From positions 1 to 12,752 of the forward strand of contig JAFDAE010000031.1 in the NCBI GenBank assembly GCA_019314005.1: 12,752 nt of DNA, given 5' to 3'. The translations under genes and the position numbers were made by a program. Positions 8,488 through 12,752 of this stretch are shown piece after piece. The notes under the pieces were generated by a model, which saw nothing but the letters and a program-made list of their open reading frames with translations, was not told the DNA's origin and did no database searches. How positions within the stretch are numbered: position 1 is the first letter of the stretch; each line of letters starts with the position of its first letter. The DNA comes from Deltaproteobacteria bacterium (GTDB taxonomy: Bacteria; Desulfobacterota; Desulfobacteria; C00003060; C00003106).

Positions 8488-8657
8488 TGAGCTTGACGCC
8501 GAAATTGGGCAAAAGGGGGTGTTTTTCAAAGGTCTCTATGAGTGGATCAGGATGTTGAGCTTCAATAAGAACAAGTTCGAAGTTGGATTAGTGGAAGTAT
8601 ACGATGTAAATATATTACAATAGGATAAGCCTTGGTGCAAGACATTTTTAGACATTT

Positions 8658-10064
8658 TCAGGCAAAGAAACGGGCCACTTTCTCTGCAATGCGTGTGGCA
8701 TTCAATGTGCAGTCGTTTAATGCTACCCCCCTGTAGGAATTGCCGGTAAGAAAAAGGCCAGGAATTCGCGAAACCCTTTCATCGACTTCTTGGAGCCGCT
8801 CCTTGTGTCCAACCGTGTATTGGCAGATCGCTTTTTCCCACTTGAAGGCCTGGACAAATGTCGGTTCTGCGGTGATACCCATGATTGCTTTGAGTTCGTC
8901 CCGGACCATGGCGATTATCTCTTCTTCCGGAAGAATGGCAAGTTCAGGAGATCGGGCACCCCCGACAATAGTGCGCAGCAGCACACTTCCCTCAGGGGCC
9001 CTGTGGGGAAATATGCTGGAAGTCCATAGAGATCCTAATATGCGACGGTGCTCCTTTTTGGGAATTAAAAAACCAAATCCATTTATGTCATGCTTTATAG
9101 TATTCTTATCGAAACCAAGTCCCACCACGGTGGCAGGTGCGAACTCGAAGCGGTTCAGGACGGCAGTCAGCCCTTCATCAATATGCGCAAGGGGTGATGC
9201 AGTATCGCAGGCAGGGGCTGCCGCCACGACACAGTCGCACTCAAAATCCTCTGCTCCGGGAAATGAGAGCCTGAATCCTCGGGCGGTCTTCTCTATTTTC
9301 TTCAGGTCCGAATTACACGTAATACGCCCCTTAAATCGGTCTGCAATGGCTTGAGGCAGGACTGAAAGACCATCACGAAATGACGTCAATGTCCCGCCTG
9401 GTCCTGCCGGACCACCCTTATCCTTTTTCTTTCGGGCAGCCGGGTCTTTCTTGCGTTCCTTTTGAATCTTAATCATTGCTTTGATGAGGCTGCCATAGTC
9501 GCGTTCCAGTTCTGCCATCCTCGGGAAGCAGCTCTCAAGACTGAGCCTTTCGGTGTCACCTGCAAACACTCCTGCAACCATTGGGTCGAGAAGTTTGGCA
9601 TGCGCTTCCTCGCCGAGACGGCGTCGGGCAAACTCAGCAATAGTGGGATCGGTCCCTTGTTTTGGCCCGGGCGCCCAGAGTTCCCCGATGATCCGAATTC
9701 TACCTTTTAATGAAAGAAGGCCCGAGAAGAAAAATTTGGGGGGAGATGTTGGTAATTCATGCAGCTTCCCCTGAGAGTATATGAACCGTTTCCGGGCCGC
9801 ATCAGTGCTGCGGAGCAGTTTATCCGAAAGTCCAAGTTCCTCACAGAGCTGAAGTGTTGAAGGTTTGGAGTCAAGAAAACCGTTCGGGCCTGCCTCACAC
9901 CGGAAACCATTTTTAAAGACGGCGCTAATCTTTCCTCCAACCTTCGGTTCCCTTTCAAAGATGTGAACCTTATGGTCGATTCCCGACTCTTTTAACTTTT
10001 TTTCTATCTGAAATGCGGTGGCAAGTCCGGAGATGCCAGCGCCGATTATAGCAATCTGCTTCAT
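8658..10064 (-). CDS. hemG: Protoporphyrinogen oxidase, FAD-dependent HemY type
   Basis: A 468-residue flavoprotein that removes six electrons from protoporphyrinogen IX (or from coproporphyrinogen III in the coproporphyrin-dependent route) to form the porphyrin, just before iron insertion. The N-terminal dinucleotide-binding motif IIGAGISGLATA (6-17) leads to the FAD-ribose acidic region HIFEREPKVGGK (34-45). RCEAGPNGFLDSKP (55-68) and LDPMVAGVFAGD (159-170) are typical of the HemY/PPO family. The C-terminal FAD motif LFLTGNSYRGVALNDC spans 437-452. A lysine-rich, probably exposed loop (201-217) precedes the GGPAGPGGTLTSFRDGLSVLP segment. Length is normal. The start lies 7 bp after the hemH stop, so the two are co-translated. 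It is unrelated to the short flavodoxin-like HemG of E. coli despite the shared symbol; hemY is the alternative name. The electron acceptor, classically O2, is not known here. Confidence 0.95.
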   Translation of the reverse strand: MKQIAIIGAGISGLATAFQIEKKLKESGIDHKVHIFEREPKVGGKISAVFKNGFRCEAGPNGFLDSKPSTLQLCEELGLSDKLLRSTDAARKRFIYSQGKLHELPTSPPKFFFSGLLSLKGRIRIIGELWAPGPKQGTDPTIAEFARRRLGEEAHAKLLDPMVAGVFAGDTERLSLESCFPRMAELERDYGSLIKAMIKIQKERKKDPAARKKKDKGGPAGPGGTLTSFRDGLSVLPQAIADRFKGRITCNSDLKKIEKTARGFRLSFPGAEDFECDCVVAAAPACDTASPLAHIDEGLTAVLNRFEFAPATVVGLGFDKNTIKHDINGFGFLIPKKEHRRILGSLWTSSIFPHRAPEGSVLLRTIVGGARSPELAILPEEEIIAMVRDELKAIMGITAEPTFVQAFKWEKAICQYTVGHKERLQEVDERVSRIPGLFLTGNSYRGVALNDCTLNATRIAEKVARFFA

Positions 10065-10078
10065 GGATTAATTAATCC
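10065..10078. repeat. 14-bp perfect palindrome at the hemH-hemG junction
   Basis: GGATTAATTAATCC reads the same on both strands. On the - strand it covers the hemH stop codon and the GGA of the hemG ribosome site (AAAGGA), and ends directly at the hemG ATG. If it folds in mRNA it would sequester that site until ribosomes finishing hemH open it. AT-rich junction chance is an alternative. Confidence 0.5.
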
Positions 10079-11055
10079 TTTCCAAGATGATTTTTCACAA
10101 GGGCTGCTAACAAAGCTATAAAATCATCCGAATCATTCAGGGATTCGGTACGAACCAGTTTTCCGCCCTGTTTTTCAACCTGTGACCGGTAGAGGATATC
10201 GATTTCATAGAGGGTTTCAACATGATCTGAGACAAAGCTTATTGGAACCATCAAGAATTCTTTTTTCCCGGATTGCATAAGTTGGTCCAACAACTCGGTT
10301 GTATCAGGTTCCAGCCATTTTACCGGGCCGGAGCGGCTTTGAAAGGCAAGGTGGCACGAATAATTTTGAAATTTCTCTGTCACCAATCGAAATGTGGCTG
10401 TAGTATGGTCCAGATAGGGGTCTCCTTTTGTGATCAGTTTTTGCGGCACGGAGTGAGCGCTGAAGATGATCTGTAACCGTTTTTTTTCTTCTTCGGTAAA
10501 GTGATTGAGAGCGTTTGCAATCCTTGATTGAAGGCAGGCGATGTAAGCGGGATGGTCATAAAATCGGTCTATGATAGTGAGTTCAAGGTCTGCGTTCTCT
10601 TTCTTTATTGCTGTGCGCAGATCCTTGATACTGCTGCCTCCTGTAACTTGCGAATAGTGAGGATACAGAGAAAGCGCGACCACCCTTTTCATGCCGCTCT
10701 GTTGAACCCTTTTTACGGCCTCTGACGCAAAGGGATGCCAGTAACGCATTGCCACAAAAGACTCGGCAGGCACTCCTGCTTGTGACAGGGCTTCCGCGAG
10801 TTTTTCACCTTGACGCTCAGTAATATCAGTCAGCGGAGTTTTGCCTCCAATCAACTCATAGTATTTTCGTGATTTGGGGGCTCTTTTCGATGCGATTATT
10901 CTTGCGATATAGGGTTGAAGGAAAGCAGGGCAAGGGAGTCGGATAATGTCTCTGTCGCTGAACAGATTGAGCAAAAACGGCTCAACCGCATCTAAAGAAT
11001 CAGGGCCTCCCATGTTGAGGAGGATAAGTCCGATCTTGTTATTGGCGTAAGTCAT
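10072..11055 (-). CDS. hemH: Ferrochelatase
   Basis: A 327-residue enzyme that inserts ferrous iron into protoporphyrin IX (or coproporphyrin III). The N-terminal strand GLILLNMGGPDS (9-20) and the catalytic histidine H201 in IIFSAHSVP are family hallmarks. The acidic residue E280 in SFVSDHVETLYEID completes the metal/porphyrin site. The FQSRSGPVKWLEP block (238-250) and YPHYSQVTGGSS (131-142) are also conserved. Length is typical of single-domain bacterial ferrochelatases; there is no C-terminal cysteine cluster for a [2Fe-2S] centre. The ATG at 11055 has no good ribosome site upstream (ATTAGCTGCCAGTT), but the next methionine lies inside the NMGGP motif, so this start is kept. hemG follows after 7 bp. 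Confidence 0.96.
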   Translation of the reverse strand: MTYANNKIGLILLNMGGPDSLDAVEPFLLNLFSDRDIIRLPCPAFLQPYIARIIASKRAPKSRKYYELIGGKTPLTDITERQGEKLAEALSQAGVPAESFVAMRYWHPFASEAVKRVQQSGMKRVVALSLYPHYSQVTGGSSIKDLRTAIKKENADLELTIIDRFYDHPAYIACLQSRIANALNHFTEEEKKRLQIIFSAHSVPQKLITKGDPYLDHTTATFRLVTEKFQNYSCHLAFQSRSGPVKWLEPDTTELLDQLMQSGKKEFLMVPISFVSDHVETLYEIDILYRSQVEKQGGKLVRTESLNDSDDFIALLAALVKNHLGKD

Positions 11056-11340
11056 AACTGGCAGCTAATGTCGTTAAACTGAACCTAAAATAGAAAGCAA
11101 AAAATTCGAATATCGAATATCGAAATCCGAAACAAATTCAAATGACCAAAACTCAAAATCCGAAACAACATGACTCAAAAGGTGACACGCTTCGTTCGCA
11201 TGCAATGGAGTACCACTCTAAGTCGTATCGTGTTTTGAACATTTGATATTTGGATTTAGGATTTGTTTCGGATTTCGTGCTTCGGATTTCGATATTCATG
11301 CTTCCCAAAGGGTATCGGATTCCTTGTAATTCCTAATTCG
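11056..11340. other. 285-bp gap between hemE and hemH
   Basis: No coding region is visible. Most of the gap is an imperfect long inverted repeat (11115-11297), A-rich on the left arm and T-rich on the right. It splits what is otherwise a continuous hem transcription unit, so hemH-hemG may have its own promoter at 11056-11110 on the - strand, though I see no clear consensus there. Confidence 0.6.
11115..11297. repeat. Long imperfect inverted repeat between hemE and hemH
   Basis: Three paired blocks are visible. GAATATCGAAATCCGAA at 11115-11131 is the exact complement of 11281-11297. CGAAATCCGAAACAAAT at 11121-11137 is the exact complement of 11261-11277, so the left arm has two competing right-hand partners. 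The next block, 11138-11152, pairs with 11232-11246 at 13 of 15 positions. The remaining loop spans about 11153-11231. The partial tandem repetition (ATATCGAATATCGAAATCC; right arm GGATTTCG twice) suggests growth by local duplication. It encodes nothing and probably belongs to a dispersed family in this genome (inference). No flanking duplication was found. Confidence 0.7.
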
Positions 11341-12375
11341 TCAACTTCTCCGTGATAGGTTATGCACAATCTCAACCAGAGCCTGTACATTCTCAACAGG
11401 AGTGGTTGGCAAAACGCCATGCCCCAGATTGAAGATGTGCCCCGCCCTTCCTCCGACTCGTTTCAAGATGTCTTGCACACGTTCTTCGATCCCTTTGCGG
11501 TCCATGAATAGAACACACGGATCGAGGTTTCCCTGAATCGCCCGATCGTAGCCAATCTCCTTCCAGGCTACGTCTATTTCAATCCTCCAGTCAACTCCGA
11601 TGACGTCTGTATTAAGCTTTCTCATCCGGCTCAATAGAGTCGCTCCTCCGTTGGAGTAATAAATGACAGGAACTCCTTTGCGGTTGAGCCGGTCGACCAC
11701 ACTCTTAACATAGGGGAAGACAAAGGTGTCAAAGTCGATAGGAGAACAGATGCCTGCCCATGTATCAAAGATTTGTACCGCCTGTGCCCCGGCCGCGATC
11801 TGCGCGTTGAGATAGACGGTGACCGCATCGCTCAGTTTGGCAAAGAGGGCGTGTGCAGTTTTTGGATCTTTATACATCATGGTTTTGAGGTTGAGAAAAT
11901 CCTTTGAACTACCCCCCTCTACCATGTAGGTAGCCAGGGTAAACGGAGCGCCTGAAAACCCTATAAGCGGGACTCTTCCTTCGAGTTCCCTACGAAGAAT
12001 TCGTATGGTCTCCATAACAAATGGAAGCGACGATTCCGGATCGATCTCCCTTAAGGCCTCGATTCCGGATCGAGAACGGATGACAGGGCTCAGTTGCGGC
12101 CCCATTCCCTTCCCAAATTTCAGATCAAGCCCCATCGCCTCAGGAATCACAAGAATATCCGAAAAAAGGATCGCGGCATCCACATTGAGTTTGTCAATCG
12201 GCTGAAGAGTTACCTCCGCGGCAAGCTCAGGGGTCTTGCAAAGTTCTAAAAATTCCGTTTTTTCGCGAACTGCGCGATATTCTGCCATATATCTGCCGGC
12301 TTGTCGCATTATCCAGATCGGGGTTCTATCAACTTCCTGCCTGAAACACGCCTTGATAAATCGGTAGTCTGACAC
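11341..12375 (-). CDS. hemE: Uroporphyrinogen III decarboxylase
   Basis: A 344-residue cytoplasmic enzyme that decarboxylates the four acetate side chains of uroporphyrinogen III to give coproporphyrinogen III. The N-terminal signature PIWIMRQAGRYM (19-30) carries the substrate-binding arginines R24 and R28. D73 in ILFSDILVIPEAMG is the catalytic aspartate that contacts the pyrrole nitrogens. The second signature GFSGAPFTLATYMVEGG (139-155) holds the conserved tyrosine Y150, and H319 lies in FNLGHGVLPTTP. Length is normal for the family. The start is a GTG at 12375, supported by AAGGAG with a 7-nt spacer; the ATG 4 nt further upstream is out of frame and runs only 16 codons. It is the first gene of the hem group and is separated from hemH by a repeat-filled gap. 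Confidence 0.97.
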   Translation of the reverse strand: MSDYRFIKACFRQEVDRTPIWIMRQAGRYMAEYRAVREKTEFLELCKTPELAAEVTLQPIDKLNVDAAILFSDILVIPEAMGLDLKFGKGMGPQLSPVIRSRSGIEALREIDPESSLPFVMETIRILRRELEGRVPLIGFSGAPFTLATYMVEGGSSKDFLNLKTMMYKDPKTAHALFAKLSDAVTVYLNAQIAAGAQAVQIFDTWAGICSPIDFDTFVFPYVKSVVDRLNRKGVPVIYYSNGGATLLSRMRKLNTDVIGVDWRIEIDVAWKEIGYDRAIQGNLDPCVLFMDRKGIEERVQDILKRVGGRAGHIFNLGHGVLPTTPVENVQALVEIVHNLSRRS

Positions 12376-12382
12376 GCATGTT

Positions 12383-12388
12383 CTCCTT
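12383..12388 (-). promoter_or_regulatory. Ribosome binding site of hemE
   Basis: AAGGAG on the - strand lies 7 nt before the GTG at 12375-12373 and only 3 nt before an out-of-frame ATG at 12379-12377. The spacing decides in favour of the GTG. A TACTAT hexamer at 12395-12400 on the same strand, within the palindrome TACTATAGTA, could be a -10 element but has no matching -35. Confidence 0.7.
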
Positions 12389-12528
12389 GTTTCGTACTAT
12401 AGTATTTTATTGGTTTTCATTAAGAATCTGTAAGGATTTTGTAGATGCTCAATAATGTACGGAAAATTTGTACTATGCCGAAAAACAGGTTCACCACAGA
12501 GACACAGAGACCACAGAGATAGAATTTC

Positions 12529-12560
12529 TTTTTGTTTGCCGGGAGATCGGCAAACAAAAA
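12529..12560. repeat. Hairpin A, 12-bp stem
   Basis: TTTTTGTTTGCC at 12529-12540 pairs perfectly with 12549-12560 around the loop GGGAGATC. It lacks a T tract after the stem on either strand, so it is not a canonical intrinsic terminator. Confidence 0.8.
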
Positions 12561-12610
12561 ACATCAGCCTACGGCACAACACAATGTTAGAGTTCCCCAA
12601 GGATAGCATC

Positions 12611-12644
12611 TTTTATCCCATCGTCGTCTCCCGATGGGATAAAA
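12611..12644. repeat. Hairpin B, 13-bp stem
   Basis: TTTTATCCCATCG at 12611-12623 pairs perfectly with 12632-12644 around the loop TCGTCTCC. The loop's TCTCC is complementary to GGAGA in the loop of hairpin A. The stem ends in an A run on both strands, not the T run of a terminator. Confidence 0.8.
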
Positions 12645-12752
12645 AAATAATAACTCTGTGTACTCTGTGTCTCTGTGGTGAAAATATCGCAGCACATTGA
12701 GCAATCACAGAATCCTCAGCAAAAAATACCACCGTAAGATCATTATTTTTTC

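Larger units (their letters stand above)
8378..8536. mobile_element. MITE-like palindromic element with 5-bp target duplication
   Basis: The ends are perfect 15-bp terminal inverted repeats: GAGACCTTTGAAAAA at 8378-8392 and its complement at 8522-8536. Immediately outside, TATGA is present on both sides (8373-8377 and 8537-8541), as expected for a 5-bp target-site duplication. The inverted symmetry continues in exact register inside: 8400-8413 pairs with 8501-8514 with two mismatches, and the intervening bases largely form G-U or Watson-Crick pairs in RNA. Two identical 16-bp palindromes sit near the centre. The 159-bp element has no coding capacity and would have to be mobilised in trans. 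The transposase family cannot be named from this window. Inverted repeats and flanking duplication are seen directly; mobility is inferred. Confidence 0.72.
8282..8657. other. 376-bp gap between hemG and the binding-protein gene
   Basis: No convincing gene lies here. The 90 bp next to the binding-protein gene (8282-8372) are AT-rich and should hold the promoter of the signalling array on the - strand, but I see no clear -35/-10 pair. The centre is a 159-bp MITE-like element. The part next to hemG (8542-8657) contains only a short direct repeat of GACATTTT just beyond the hemG stop and no recognisable terminator. Confidence 0.6.
12490..12682. repeat. 193-bp inverted-repeat structure upstream of hemE
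   Basis: The outer arms are 29 bp: 12490-12518 begins TTCACCACAGAGACACAGAG, and 12654-12682 is its complement with two adjacent mismatches. Within them are two strong hairpins (12529-12560 and 12611-12644) whose loops contain complementary bases. The arms are internally repetitive (CACAGAG). This CACAGAG-type repeat recurs in intergenic regions of many environmental bacteria (recollection, not checked). No flanking duplication or coding content was seen. Origin as a non-autonomous mobile element or a REP-like unit is inference. Confidence 0.75.
12376..12752. other. 377-bp region upstream of hemE
   Basis: Next to hemE, 12389-12489 is AT-rich leader and probable promoter region. A 193-bp repeat structure fills 12490-12682. 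The remaining bases to the window edge (12683-12752) show nothing recognisable. Translations across the repeat give low-complexity RHRDHRD or LCTLCLCGE peptides on both strands, characteristic of the repeat and not of a gene. Confidence 0.6.

Noticed and set aside
8740..9354. 204-codon + strand frame antisense to hemG
   Set aside because: hemG on the - strand has all family motifs; the antisense frame is a long shadow without recognisable features.
12529..12644. Hairpins A and B as intrinsic terminators
   Set aside because: On both strands the stems are followed by A runs or mixed sequence, not the T tract needed for intrinsic termination.
12397..12700. Two overlapping reading frames of 70-81 codons, one on each strand, upstream of hemE
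   Set aside because: Both are translations of the CACAGAG-type inverted repeat, giving low-complexity His/Arg/Asp or Leu/Cys peptides; they lack a ribosome site and are a known source of false hypothetical proteins.

Overview
The window looks like chromosomal DNA from a free-living, motile, diderm bacterium. It carries a chemotaxis receptor, multi-PAS histidine kinases and a HemY-type haem operon in the order hemE-hemH-hemG. This combination, the style of the kinases (GAF and cysteine-bearing PAS domains) and the intergenic inverted repeats recall Desulfobacterota (the former Deltaproteobacteria) or nearby phyla such as Nitrospirota. That placement is inference from gene content; no rRNA or other phylogenetic marker is present.

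Layout. (1) Positions 1-1507, + strand: the 3' part of a methyl-accepting chemotaxis protein followed by cheW. (2) Positions 1566-8281, - strand: a tight four-gene signalling array. In transcription order it encodes a secreted PhnD-like binding protein, a membrane-bound kinase with four PAS domains and no receiver, a stand-alone Rcp1-type receiver, and a soluble hybrid kinase (REC-GAF-PAS-HisKA-HATPase-REC). Gaps are 32 bp or less, and the kinase stop overlaps the receiver's ATG. (3) Positions 8658-12375, - strand: hemE, hemH and hemG, the last steps of haem synthesis after uroporphyrinogen III. hemH and hemG are nearly contiguous; hemE is separated from hemH by 285 bp.

The three long gaps (8282-8657, 11056-11340, 12376-12752) each hold a different long inverted-repeat structure. 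The first is a 159-bp MITE-like element with 15-bp perfect terminal inverted repeats and a 5-bp flanking duplication. The second is an A-rich imperfect inverted repeat between hemE and hemH. The third, upstream of hemE, is a 193-bp structure with 29-bp outer arms enclosing two hairpins whose loops are complementary.

A plausible reading of the signalling array is that a periplasmic ligand bound by the PhnD-like protein is reported to the membrane kinase. Its phosphoryl group would pass to the stand-alone receiver and possibly to the N-terminal receiver of the hybrid kinase. No DNA-binding or enzymatic output domain is encoded in the array, so the output must lie elsewhere. I see no tRNA, rRNA, CRISPR array or transposase. 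All seven - strand genes and cheW appear intact; only the receptor is cut by the window edge.
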